The notes beneath the pieces were generated by a model, which saw only the letters and a list, made by a program, of their open reading frames with translations, was not told the DNA's origin and ran no database searches. A program made the translations under genes and the position numbers. Of a stretch of 64,000 nt of DNA, positions 52,652-61,003 are shown piece after piece. The stretch is from an uncultured Clostridia bacterium (GTDB lineage Bacteria > Bacillota > Clostridia > Oscillospirales > Acutalibacteraceae). Location: the NCBI GenBank assembly GCA_944384905.1, contig CALWVE010000027.1, forward strand, positions 1 to 64,000. The letters run 5' to 3'. Positions within the stretch are counted from its first letter, which is position 1, and each line of letters begins with the position of its first letter.

Positions 52652-54016
52652 ATGGAACATAGTGTATTAACCGTAACCCCCAAAATCGAGGCTTTATCCG
52701 ATCTTTGTCTCACACGAAATCGCATCGATCCTTCCCTGTTTGCCGCTTACGATGTGAAACGCGGTCTGCGTGATATCAACGGCAACGGTGTCCGTGCAGG
52801 ACTGACCAATATTTCCAGTATTATTTCGTTTAAAGAAGAAAACGGCGAACGCGTTCCCTGCGACGGTATTCTGCGTTATCGCGGTTATGATATTCGCGAA
52901 CTGGTCAAGGGCTTTTTGAGCAACGGCCGCTATGGTTTTGAAGAAATTGCCTATCTGCTGTTGTTCGGCGCCCTGCCGAATGCCGATGAAATCAAAGATT
53001 TTAAGCAGCTGCTGGCGCGCGGACGCACATTGCCCACCAACTTTGTGCGCGACGTTGTGATGAAAGCGCCCACGAAAGATATTATGAACGCCCTTTCGCG
53101 CAGTGTGCTGACGCTTGCTTCTTATGATGACCGCTGCGACGATCTGAGCCTGCCCAATGTACTGCGGCAGTGCCTGATGCTGATTTCCGTATTCCCCATG
53201 CTCTCGGTGTATTCTTACCATGCCTACAGCCATTATGAGCTGGGTCAGAGCATGTATATCCATTACCCGGATGAAAAGCTTTCCACAGCCGAAAACCTGC
53301 TGCAGATGCTGCGTCCGGATCGTTCCTTTACGCCGCTTGAAGCGATGGTGCTGGATCTGGCGCTGGTTCTGCATATGGAACACGGCGGCGGCAACAACTC
53401 CAGCTTCACCACGCACGTGGTCACTTCTTCGGGAACCGACACCTATTCCACCATTGCGGCCGCATTGGGCAGCCTGAAAGGCCCCAAGCACGGCGGCGCC
53501 AACATCAAAGTGGTGCAGATGTTCGACGACATGAAGCGCCATGTCACCGATCCGGGTGACGACGAAGCGGTAACGGCTTATCTGGAAAAACTGCTCGACC
53601 GCAAAGCCTTCGACCAGAAGGGCCTGATCTACGGCATGGGTCATGCGGTGTATTCAATCTCCGACCCGCGTGCGTTGATTTTCCGCGACTTTGTGGAACG
53701 GCTCGCCAAGGAAAAGGGCCGCGACGAAGATTACCGCCTGTATGCGGCTGTGGAAAGACTCGCGCCGCAGGTCATCGGCGACAAACGCCGCATCTACAAA
53801 GGTGTCAGCGCCAACGTCGACTTCTACAGCGGATTTGTTTATTCCATGCTGGATATTCCGCTGGAGCTCTATACGCCGATTTTTGCTATCGCGCGTATTG
53901 TGGGTTGGAGCGCCCATCGTCTGGAAGAACTGATCAATGTAGACAAGATCATTCGTCCGGCTTACCTGAGCATTGCGCCCGAACAGGACTATATCCCGCT
54001 CGATCAGCGCGGTTAA
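52652..54016 (+). CDS. gltA: citrate synthase
   Basis: Condenses oxaloacetate and acetyl-CoA to citrate. 454 residues, a clostridial-type Si-citrate synthase. Catalytic residues are in LHMEHGGGNNSSFTTHVV (about 242-258), GPKHGGANIKV (about 273) and SANVDFYSGFVY (about 388). GAGGAGG lies 8 bases before the ATG. No aconitase or isocitrate dehydrogenase is adjacent; the gene stands alone between the spoVA genes and the sipW operon. 2-Methylcitrate synthase activity is not excluded. Confidence 0.94.
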   Translation: MEHSVLTVTPKIEALSDLCLTRNRIDPSLFAAYDVKRGLRDINGNGVRAGLTNISSIISFKEENGERVPCDGILRYRGYDIRELVKGFLSNGRYGFEEIAYLLLFGALPNADEIKDFKQLLARGRTLPTNFVRDVVMKAPTKDIMNALSRSVLTLASYDDRCDDLSLPNVLRQCLMLISVFPMLSVYSYHAYSHYELGQSMYIHYPDEKLSTAENLLQMLRPDRSFTPLEAMVLDLALVLHMEHGGGNNSSFTTHVVTSSGTDTYSTIAAALGSLKGPKHGGANIKVVQMFDDMKRHVTDPGDDEAVTAYLEKLLDRKAFDQKGLIYGMGHAVYSISDPRALIFRDFVERLAKEKGRDEDYRLYAAVERLAPQVIGDKRRIYKGVSANVDFYSGFVYSMLDIPLELYTPIFAIARIVGWSAHRLEELINVDKIIRPAYLSIAPEQDYIPLDQRG

Positions 54017-54029
54017 AACAAAAAACAGC

Positions 54030-54070
54030 AAAACCGGCCGCAGCCAATCGGTTGCAGCCGGTTTTTTATT
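54030..54070. terminator. terminator after citrate synthase
   Basis: AAAACCGGC.GCAGCC/GGTTGCAGCCGGTTTT hairpin with a T6 run, between the convergent gltA and sipW genes. Confidence 0.85.
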
Positions 54071-54080
54071 TTATCGGAAA

Positions 54081-54509
54081 TTAAGCCATGCCATGCATCC
54101 ACAAACTCAAATAGCCGAGCTTCGGGATATTGAAAACAACCTTGCCCAAAATCTGTTCGGGCAAAACAGGATCGGCGTCCGGGGTATTGTTGCTGTCGCC
54201 CTGCGTGATAAAAGCAACTTCGCCGTTTTCATCCTGTGTACAGTCCACAATCCGATGAATAACAGTGGTTCCGTTTTTCGTATAGCGAATGATATCCCCT
54301 TCGCTCAGATTTTCCGCAGCCGAAGGGCAGGTTACCACCACGTCGCCTACGGCTATGGTGGGCTCCATACTGCCCGTGGCAACCGCTACGGGACGCAGCG
54401 GCAGCCATCCGGCGAAAAAGACAACCAGCAAAACAGGCAGCAAGATCCATGCATTGCCGCAAATCATCCGGACAATTTTGTTTTCACTTTTCCGAACACG
54501 ACGAGCCAT
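54081..54509 (-). CDS. sipW: SipW-type signal peptidase I
   Basis: 142-residue membrane peptidase. A transmembrane helix (about 21-38) is followed by the catalytic Ser in TGSMEPTI (about 46-53); the general base is His in VIHRIV (about 81-86), not Lys, and QGDSNNTPDADPV (about 101-113) supplies the Asp. The Ser-His-Asp set marks the ER/SipW class that processes TasA-like proteins. Its ATG overlaps the stop of the sortase substrate gene by one base. Confidence 0.93.
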   Translation of the reverse strand: MARRVRKSENKIVRMICGNAWILLPVLLVVFFAGWLPLRPVAVATGSMEPTIAVGDVVVTCPSAAENLSEGDIIRYTKNGTTVIHRIVDCTQDENGEVAFITQGDSNNTPDADPVLPEQILGKVVFNIPKLGYLSLWMHGMA

Positions 54510-55174
54510 TAAAGTGCCTCCGATGCATGTTTTTTACGATTCCAGAAATATACACAGGCGAGTGCAGCGACTACAGCAGCGCCTGCAGCGGCAACCGGGA
54601 AACTGTCGCCCGTCTGCGGGGACTCTTCATCTGTGCCGTCGCCGGATTCCGTTCCCGATTCCGTGCCGCCCTCTTCTTCGTCCGCATCATAAATGAGCGT
54701 GAGCGAAAAGCTTCCGCTTTCATCAAAAGATTCCGTTTCTTCCGGATCGGCTTCCACTACCACGGAAACCTCACATTGTTCCCCCGGCCCAAGCGTTTCG
54801 CCTGCGTCCGTATCGGAAACACCAAAAGAAACGCTGACATTTTCCGGCATATCCTGATGCTGGAGCACCTGGGACAAACGTGCTTCCTGCTGTCCGCGGT
54901 TTTGGGCAACGATGGTAAATTCAGCCCAGGAACCGGGCAAAGTCAAATCGGCCTGCAAAGTAGCCTGATTTTTTTCTTGAATCGATGCCTGTGCGGATGC
55001 GCCGGTGCTGCTCTGTGTGAGAACCTCGCTGAGGATTACATCGGCACTGCCGCCCACCTGTGTGGTTTGCGCGGCCTGCGCCGGCACAGCGGGAAAAGCA
55101 AGTCCGGCGCACAGCAGCAAGCCCAAAGCCGCCCGGGATGCAATTTTTGTGACGGAATAGCTGGATGTTTTCAT
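54509..55174 (-). CDS. sortase-anchored accessory protein of the TasA-like operon
   Basis: 221 residues: a signal peptide (1-about 35, cleavage near PAQAAQ), a beta-rich domain (about 36-165), an acidic Glu/Gly/Ser linker, then the sorting signal SPQTGD (about 185-190), a hydrophobic helix and a KKH tail. SPxTG-type motifs are used by class B or E-like sortases of clostridia. It probably anchors the TasA-like fibre to the wall, by analogy with TapA. No sortase gene is in the window. Confidence 0.78.
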   Translation of the reverse strand: MKTSSYSVTKIASRAALGLLLCAGLAFPAVPAQAAQTTQVGGSADVILSEVLTQSSTGASAQASIQEKNQATLQADLTLPGSWAEFTIVAQNRGQQEARLSQVLQHQDMPENVSVSFGVSDTDAGETLGPGEQCEVSVVVEADPEETESFDESGSFSLTLIYDADEEEGGTESGTESGDGTDEESPQTGDSFPVAAAGAAVVAALACVYFWNRKKHASEAL

Positions 55175-55282
55175 AGATTCCTCATTTCATCGCAGGGCCT
55201 GTTTCCCCGCCGGATAGACGCGCAGGAAAACAACTGCTTGGCGCAATTGTTTTCCTGTTTGTTTTGGATGAATAGACTTTAA

Positions 55283-56284
55283 TTAGTGGCTGTGACCAGC
55301 TTCGGGAGCAGCTTCCACACTGTCCTGTGCATAGGGCAGCGAGATCACCAGTGTACCGGCAGCGTCCAGCGTGCCGCTTCCGTTATCCAGCGCCTTTACA
55401 ACCGCGGTCAGGGTACAGGATTCGCCGGGAGCCAGAATTTCATCAGAAAGATCGGGGGCTTCCAAGACGAGCTGGTCGGTGTCTTCGGTATCCAGACGGA
55501 TTTCGGCGTTGGCCAGATTGGCATTTACCGTTCCGTTATTGGTAACCGTCACGCTGTAAGAAGCCCAGGCATTCGGCACAGCAAAGCTGACATCGGCAAA
55601 CGTGACATTGGTATCGGTAAAGGAAACCAGGTCATCCTCATCAACAGGCTGCTTGGCCATTTCGGCGATTTCGTAGCTGTCGTATTTGCTCATATAAACC
55701 AGCACATAGTTTTCGTATGTATCGGGATACATCTCTTTCAGATCAGCGGTTACATCGCGCAGCAGGCCATCCACAACTTTTTTGGCGCTGGCCTCGGTAC
55801 CTTCGGGCGTACCCATGGTCGGGTCGCCGTTAACGTAGCGATAGTACATCTTCAAATGGTCAGACACGACATAGGTGGATTCAGCTGTGGAAACAGCTTC
55901 AAAATTTCCGCCAGCAAGGATGCTGTCCAGCGAAAATTCGGTGGTATCTACAGCGTAATAATACGTATACTCGCTCATCGCTTCATCGGACTGCGTGCCC
56001 TGCAGGCTTGCGTCATCCACCCAGGTAGAAGCGGAAATAACCGAAGCGATCAGGGGATCGCCTTTTTCACCCGCGCGCTCCATGGCAATATTTTCAACAT
56101 CAACAGAAGCGCCTGTGGAATATTCCATGCCTGCATCCGTAATAGCCACATCCCAGCTGCCGGAAGCCGACACACCGCCGTTGGCGTTAATTTCGGTGCG
56201 CCAGGAAGCAAAGCCGATGCTCATGGCGGAAACAGCCACCGAAGCTGCCAGCACAACCGCGCAAACAACATTTCTTTTCTTCAT
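55283..56284 (-). CDS. TasA/CalY-like secreted protein with SipW-dependent signal
   Basis: 333 residues. The N-terminus MKKRNVVCAVVLAASVAVSA followed by SIGFASWRTEINANGG is the SipW-type signal peptide, and the mature part is beta-rich with SVTVTNNGTVNANLANAEI and LAPGESCTLTAVVKAL segments seen in TasA/camelysin. An insert of about 120 residues contains the lone DDASLQGTQSDEAM and KMYYRYVNGDPTMGTPEG regions. Expected to form extracellular fibres in biofilm or spore surface. First gene of the three-gene operon. Confidence 0.82.
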   Translation of the reverse strand: MKKRNVVCAVVLAASVAVSAMSIGFASWRTEINANGGVSASGSWDVAITDAGMEYSTGASVDVENIAMERAGEKGDPLIASVISASTWVDDASLQGTQSDEAMSEYTYYYAVDTTEFSLDSILAGGNFEAVSTAESTYVVSDHLKMYYRYVNGDPTMGTPEGTEASAKKVVDGLLRDVTADLKEMYPDTYENYVLVYMSKYDSYEIAEMAKQPVDEDDLVSFTDTNVTFADVSFAVPNAWASYSVTVTNNGTVNANLANAEIRLDTEDTDQLVLEAPDLSDEILAPGESCTLTAVVKALDNGSGTLDAAGTLVISLPYAQDSVEAAPEAGHSH

Positions 56285-56322
56285 TGTTTTTCCCTCTTTC
56301 CTTGTTTTTCACAGTTGTTATT

Positions 56323-56352
56323 ATCGTATTTTTATGTTAAATCCGTTATCAA
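56323..56352 (-). promoter_or_regulatory. promoter of the TasA-like operon
   Basis: On the minus strand TTGATA (56352-56347), 18-base spacer, TACGAT (56328-56323). Confidence 0.5.
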
Positions 56353-56381
56353 ACAAATTTTAATTTCCCGTAAAACTTCCA

Positions 56382-56410
56382 TTGACTTTTCTATTTTGCA
56401 TAGCTATAAT
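56382..56410 (+). promoter_or_regulatory. promoter of the beta-propeller gene
   Basis: TTGACT (56382-56387) and TATAAT (56405-56410), spacer 17. Diverges from the TasA-like operon promoter. Confidence 0.75.
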
Positions 56411-56453
56411 AAATCAAAAAGCAACCAATATTATTTTGAAAGAAGGCCAGCCT

Positions 56454-57362
56454 ATGCTTTGCACGCGCTTTGAACATGCTCCGCTCATTACACCGGCTTC
56501 TTCTCCTTCGATCGGGAAGAACATCAACGGGCCTACGCTGCTGCGCGTCCCGGATTTTGTTGAAAAGCCGCTCGGGAAATACTATCTCTACTTTGCCCAT
56601 CACAGCGGCGATTCCATTCGGCTGGCCTATGCCGATTCACCCGCCGGGCCGTTTACGGTTTATGAGCCGGGCGCTTTGCAGCTTGCAGACGTTCAGCGCC
56701 CGAACGGCTTTTTCGGGCATATCGCTTCCCCTGATATTCACGTAGAAGAAAATGAGCAGCGCATCTATCTGTTTTTCCACGCGCTGTATCCCAGCGCGTT
56801 CGGTCAGCGAACCGGTGTAGCCGTATCGGAAGACGGTGTTCACTTTACGCTGGTGCGTCCCGACGAAATCGGTTCGTTTTACCTGCGTGTTTTCCCGTGG
56901 GACGGGCGCTATTACGGCATTTCCAAAAACGGCAACACCTCCGGTCTTTTCTCCGTTTCAGATACCCTGACGGGCGTCCAGCGCACGCTGGGCGAAATCA
57001 TCCCGAATATGCGCCATTGCGCCGTTTGGCTGGAAGGCGATCAGCTCTATCTGTTTTACACCGTGGTGGGCGACGCGCCGGAACGCATTCTCGCCACACG
57101 CATGACACTTACACCCGGCCTGGATACGCCGCCCGAAATCGGCAAAAGCATTGTGGTGGCCGAACCCGCTACAGACGAAGAGGGTATGCAGTTTGAAAAC
57201 AAGTCTTCAAAATTTGGCTATGAAAACGATGTGCGCCAACTGCGCGATCCCTTTGTTTATGAAGAAAACGGCAGATTTTATCTGTATTTCTCTTACGCCG
57301 GAGAAAACGGAATTTCCGGCGGCGAGCTGGATATGGACGCAATTCGTGCGGCGCTTATCTAA
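56454..57362 (+). CDS. five-bladed beta-propeller protein, GH43/GH117-like
   Basis: 302 residues without a signal peptide. Repeated YYLYFAHHSGDSIRLAYADSPAGPF, IYLFFHALYP, LYLFYTVVGDAPERI and FYLYFSYAGENGI strands indicate a GH43/GH32-type five-bladed propeller, with SPDIHVEENE and LRDPFVYEENG as candidate acid-residue sites. Glycosidase activity is plausible but not proven. ATG at 56454 follows AGAAGG. The MazG-like gene lies 27 bases downstream. Confidence 0.78.
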   Translation: MLCTRFEHAPLITPASSPSIGKNINGPTLLRVPDFVEKPLGKYYLYFAHHSGDSIRLAYADSPAGPFTVYEPGALQLADVQRPNGFFGHIASPDIHVEENEQRIYLFFHALYPSAFGQRTGVAVSEDGVHFTLVRPDEIGSFYLRVFPWDGRYYGISKNGNTSGLFSVSDTLTGVQRTLGEIIPNMRHCAVWLEGDQLYLFYTVVGDAPERILATRMTLTPGLDTPPEIGKSIVVAEPATDEEGMQFENKSSKFGYENDVRQLRDPFVYEENGRFYLYFSYAGENGISGGELDMDAIRAALI

Positions 57363-57389
57363 TCAATTAAAATTAAAGGAGAACTCAAA

Positions 57390-57716
57390 ATGACGGATTT
57401 CGGTATGCAGGAGATGCAGGAAATGCAGCAAGCGCTGCAAGCGCGCTACAAAGGCAAATGGGAACCGATCGACCCGGAAACGGGCAAAAACAAGCTGCTC
57501 TGGATGGTCGGCGAAATCGGTGAAGTGATCGACATTGTGAAAAAACACGGCGGCACCCAGGCCTGCACCGATCCCGATTTAAGAAAAGACCTGATCGAAG
57601 AACTCGCCGATGTGCTGATGTATTACAACGACATTCTGCTGTGCTACAATATCACGCCGGACGAACTCGGACAAAGCTACCGCGAAAAATTCAAGAGAAA
57701 TATGAATCGCTGGTAA
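57390..57716 (+). CDS. MazG-like nucleotide pyrophosphohydrolase
   Basis: 108 residues. GEIGEVIDIVKKHGG (about 42-56) and LIEELADVLMYYNDIL (about 70-85) give the ExxE...ExxD metal-binding set of the all-alpha NTP pyrophosphatase fold. Probable house-cleaning of non-canonical nucleotides. AAGGAG lies 10 bases before the ATG. Probably co-transcribed with the beta-propeller gene. Confidence 0.88.
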   Translation: MTDFGMQEMQEMQQALQARYKGKWEPIDPETGKNKLLWMVGEIGEVIDIVKKHGGTQACTDPDLRKDLIEELADVLMYYNDILLCYNITPDELGQSYREKFKRNMNRW

Positions 57717-57732
57717 AAACAAAACCATACAC

Positions 57733-57771
57733 AAAAAGCCTCCCGTTCGCACAAAAGCGAGCAGGAGGCTT
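57733..57771. terminator. terminator between MazG-like and MBL genes
   Basis: AAAGCCTCC..TTCGC/GCGAG..GGAGGCTTT hairpin with T/A-rich flanks, shared by the convergent genes. Confidence 0.8.
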
Positions 57772-57786
57772 TGATTTTACCGTTTC

Positions 57787-58683
57787 TTACAGCATTTTCT
57801 TGGTTTTGGCAGGATGCAGCATCTCTTCGGTATATTGAATGTTGCACAGCATGCCGTTTTCGGGCAGATAATTCGGTCCGCGGCGCAGCGCCAGGAGCTG
57901 TTTGCGGCCTCTGTGTTCCGACTCAATCGCGTCGTCTTCGCGGCGCAGAATCTTATCGCAAAGCTCAATCGCCTGCGAAATGATGATTTTATCAACGGCG
58001 TGCGTACCGTGGCCGCCATACATTACGTCAAACGCATCCAGATGGCGGGTGAAACGTTCCAGCGCACCGCGGTATTCTTCGATGCTGGTGGAACCCGGCA
58101 GGCCGACCAATGTATTCAGATTGCAGGCGTCGCCCGAGAATACAATCCTGCGGGCACGATCCAGAAACACCACGGTCCCCGCCGTATGGCCGGGCAATTC
58201 CAAAACTTCAATCTGCGTGTCGCCCAAATCAAACACATCGCCTTCGCCGATCGGAAGTGTGGCGATCGGGCATGCTTTTACGACATCGTCGATCGTAATG
58301 CCGTGCGCATCACCTTTTAAAATGCGCCCGTTGACGACAAAATCAAGCTTAGCGGCCGGGTCGGTGTGGCGGGAAAGCGCCAGCGCGCCGGTATCCGCTT
58401 CCGGAGCCGGATACAGCATACACAGATCGGCCGGATGAACATAGCATTTTCCGTATTCAAACGCGGCGCCGTTGTGGTCGATGTGTCCATGTGTAAGCGC
58501 CAGTGTCACAGGTTTATCAGTCAGTTCACGAACAAATGCTTTCAGGCTGCCCACACCGGTCAGACCGTCGATCAGCAGCGCACGCTTAGTCCCTTCCACC
58601 AGGTAAGCGTTTTCTCCGCCCAGGCCCGCAATGGCAGTGATACCGGGCATCAGCTGCGTAGATTCAAAAAACTTGCTTTTCAT
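57787..58683 (-). CDS. MBL-fold metallo-hydrolase
   Basis: 298 residues. THGHIDHNG (about 67-75) is the HxHxDH metal motif; further ligands are His in CYVHPADL and the Asp in SGDACNLNT (about 180). It resembles glyoxalase II/beta-lactamase-fold hydrolases of unknown substrate. The second ATG of ATGAAGATG is used (58683) since AGGAGG ends 7 bases before it. Longer frames to 58776 run through non-coding sequence. Confidence 0.88.
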   Translation of the reverse strand: MKSKFFESTQLMPGITAIAGLGGENAYLVEGTKRALLIDGLTGVGSLKAFVRELTDKPVTLALTHGHIDHNGAAFEYGKCYVHPADLCMLYPAPEADTGALALSRHTDPAAKLDFVVNGRILKGDAHGITIDDVVKACPIATLPIGEGDVFDLGDTQIEVLELPGHTAGTVVFLDRARRIVFSGDACNLNTLVGLPGSTSIEEYRGALERFTRHLDAFDVMYGGHGTHAVDKIIISQAIELCDKILRREDDAIESEHRGRKQLLALRRGPNYLPENGMLCNIQYTEEMLHPAKTKKML

Positions 58684-58794
58684 CTTCATGCCTCCTGTCC
58701 TTCTTTTAAATCGATAAGCAGATATCAAAAACCGGGGACTCCTGTCCCCGGCCCAACTTGTTAAAATACGTAACAATCAGACAGAGGTTTATAA

Positions 58795-58969
58795 AGGGAA
58801 CCCCCGGCGAGGGTTCCCTACGCCGAAACCATCCCCCGGACGCTTTCGGCTACCCTCCTGCGCTTAATGACGCAAAAGAATTTCGTCCGCTGCGGCGGAC
58901 GACCAAGGGCGCTGCCCTCTGGACACCCGCAAACCTTTGAAAATGTTTGATCGAAACTTTTTACGTTTA
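58795..58969 (+). repeat. modular hairpin repeat, truncated copy R8
   Basis: R1 orientation: H1 58795-58820 (AGGGAACC/GGTTCCCT), H2 58822-58850 (loop CCC, two mismatches), CCTCCTGCGCTTAATGACGC linker, H3 58883-58902 (TCGTCCGC-TGCG-GCGGACGA), H4 58906-58918 (AGGGC-GCT-GCCCT), H5 58931-58948 (loop TGAA, one mismatch), GATCGAAACTTTTTACG. It ends at the MATE stop codon (58972-58970), with no tail. Confidence 0.82.
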
Positions 58970-60382
58970 TTATGTTTCGGAAGCCGGTTTTTCCTCCAAA
59001 CGGAATTTCGTCTTCCATTTTCCTCTTGCATAGAAAATAGCGGAAAGCACCGCGCCCAGCACCCACGAAACCAGCATGGAAATAAACAGCGATTCCGGCG
59101 CGCCGGCGGGAGAAGCCTCGCTTTTGGTGAGCGCTGCCAGCAGATAAGCAACCGGAACGCGCACTATAACCGTCGTTACAATCGAAATTACCATCGGGGT
59201 AACGGTATCGCCCGCGCCGCGCATAATGCCGCTGAGCACCTGGGTAACGGCTACAGCCATATAGCCCACCGCCAGCAGGCGCAGCATCCGCACGCCGAGA
59301 TCGATGACAACTTCCGTAGAAGTAAACGCACGCATGAGGTATTCGCCCAAAAACAGCAGGCAGAAAACCAGAATACCGCAGGTAATCAGCGCAATCATAA
59401 GGCCGTAGCGGGCGCTTTCGTGCACACGCTTATGCTCGCCCGCGCCGATATTCTGGCCAACATATGTTGTCATGGCGTTGCCGAACGAGAAGTTCGGCAT
59501 CATCGCAAAGCCATCTACACGCATAATAACCGTGTTGGCCGCAATAACCGCTTCGCCGAACGTATTGGTCAGCGACTGTACTACCAGCGCTGCGCAGGAG
59601 AAAACCGCCTGCGTAAGCCCCGCGGGCATACCGATGCGGATCACGCGCCAGCAAAGATGCTTTTCCGGGCGGAGCAAGCGCAGATTCACATCCAGCACAT
59701 CCCGCATACGCGCCAGACGAACCATGCACAGCACAGCAGAAATCATCTGCGCAATCACCGTTGCCAGGGAAGCGCCGGCCACACCCATTTTGAATCCGGC
59801 CACAAATGCAATATCAAGCACAATATTGACGCCGCAGCAGACGATCAGATAAATCAGCGGCATAACGGAATCGCCCAGACCGCGCAGAATACCAGAACCC
59901 ATGTTATAGAACGCACAGCCCAGGAAGCCGGCCATAAAAATCACCAGATAAGCCGAAGCGTCGCTGAGAATCGAATCCGGCGTTTGGAGCAGCACAAGAA
60001 ACGGATGGGCAGCCACAACGCCCACTACGCTGACAAACACGCTGGTAACAATCGTAAGAAACAGGATATTCCCCACCGAAGCAGAGAGCATTTTTCGGTC
60101 TTTAGCGCCGAAATACTGCGCGACCACAATTCCCGCACCGGTTGCCACACCCATAAACAGCGAAAGCAACAGATTAAGAATCGGGTTAGCCGCGCCAACT
60201 GCCGCCAGTGCATTGTCCCCGATGTAATAGCCAACGACAATCGCATCCACGGTATTATACAGCTGCTGTACAAAATTCCCCAACAGCAGCGGTAAAGAAA
60301 ATTTAAGCAAAACCGTGGTGGGATTGCCCACCGTCATATCCTGTGCGCCGAAAAATGCTTTCAGCCCACGCTTCTTTTCCAT
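58970..60382 (-). CDS. MATE-family exporter
   Basis: 470 residues, twelve predicted membrane segments, MatE/DinF-like. DMTVGNPTTVLLKFSLPLLLGNFVQQLYN near the start and LYNMGSGILRGLGDSVMPL (about 160-178) are typical. The substrate is unknown. GGAGGGAG precedes the ATG. The stop codon abuts repeat R8. A TATAAT (about 60435-60430) upstream suggests its own promoter with a weak -35 box. The 60383-60553 gap contains no gene. Confidence 0.92.
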   Translation of the reverse strand: MEKKRGLKAFFGAQDMTVGNPTTVLLKFSLPLLLGNFVQQLYNTVDAIVVGYYIGDNALAAVGAANPILNLLLSLFMGVATGAGIVVAQYFGAKDRKMLSASVGNILFLTIVTSVFVSVVGVVAAHPFLVLLQTPDSILSDASAYLVIFMAGFLGCAFYNMGSGILRGLGDSVMPLIYLIVCCGVNIVLDIAFVAGFKMGVAGASLATVIAQMISAVLCMVRLARMRDVLDVNLRLLRPEKHLCWRVIRIGMPAGLTQAVFSCAALVVQSLTNTFGEAVIAANTVIMRVDGFAMMPNFSFGNAMTTYVGQNIGAGEHKRVHESARYGLMIALITCGILVFCLLFLGEYLMRAFTSTEVVIDLGVRMLRLLAVGYMAVAVTQVLSGIMRGAGDTVTPMVISIVTTVIVRVPVAYLLAALTKSEASPAGAPESLFISMLVSWVLGAVLSAIFYARGKWKTKFRLEEKPASET

Positions 60383-60553
60383 AGACTCCCTCCGTTCAAA
60401 CTCTCAACAAATTGATAAATTACTTTTATTATTATAACACAAGCCCGTTTATTCAGCTATTGTGTGACACAACAAAAAGCAACGGCACCTATATATGAAA
60501 ATAGCTAAAAATCATCCGGGAAACCGCTATTTTGCCTAGCAATAAAACCCGCA

Positions 60554-60988
60554 TTATAACTTTTTGCAAAAACAAATAATTCGGTTTGCTTCCCGGAAGC
60601 CCGTATGCAGATGGAAATGCAGGCTCTCGGTGTTGGTCAATTCACAATCACTTGCAAATTCCCGGCAGCCTTGCCCGCGGGCCCAATCTTCACAAAAATG
60701 CAGCAGTTCCCGAGCCACACCTTTGCCTCGAAAGGCGGGGTCAACATAGATGCCCTCAAGATACCCCACCGGGCTGCTTTCGGTACCTTCCACATAATCG
60801 TGCCGGAGCTGACACTGGGCAAAAGCGACCGGCAAGCCATCCGGCGTACCATACAGCGCAAACAGCGCGCCTTTTTGCAGCAAATCCGCGCATTCTTCGT
60901 GAAGTTCTTCCGGCTTATGCCCTGGCCACAAGCAAAGCGCCAGCCGCACGACGTCAGGAAGATCTTTTTGACAAGCCGCCCGAATCAT
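60554..60988 (-). CDS. AAC(6')-like aminoglycoside N-acetyltransferase
   Basis: GNAT enzyme of 144 residues. LCLWPGHKPEELHEE (about 17-31), LRHDYVEGTESSPVGYLEGIYV (about 59-80), DPAFRGKGVARELLHFCEDWARGQGCREFASDCELTN and the FHLHTGFREANRIICF end closely follow the AAC(6')-I family pattern, which acetylates the 6'-amine of aminoglycosides. Chromosomal members may be cryptic or act on other amines. The ATG at 60988 has AGAAGG 8 bases upstream. It lies 15 bases after the phosphomutase gene. Confidence 0.83.
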   Translation of the reverse strand: MIRAACQKDLPDVVRLALCLWPGHKPEELHEECADLLQKGALFALYGTPDGLPVAFAQCQLRHDYVEGTESSPVGYLEGIYVDPAFRGKGVARELLHFCEDWARGQGCREFASDCELTNTESLHFHLHTGFREANRIICFCKKL

Positions 60989-61003
60989 CCCGTTCACCTT
61001 CTT

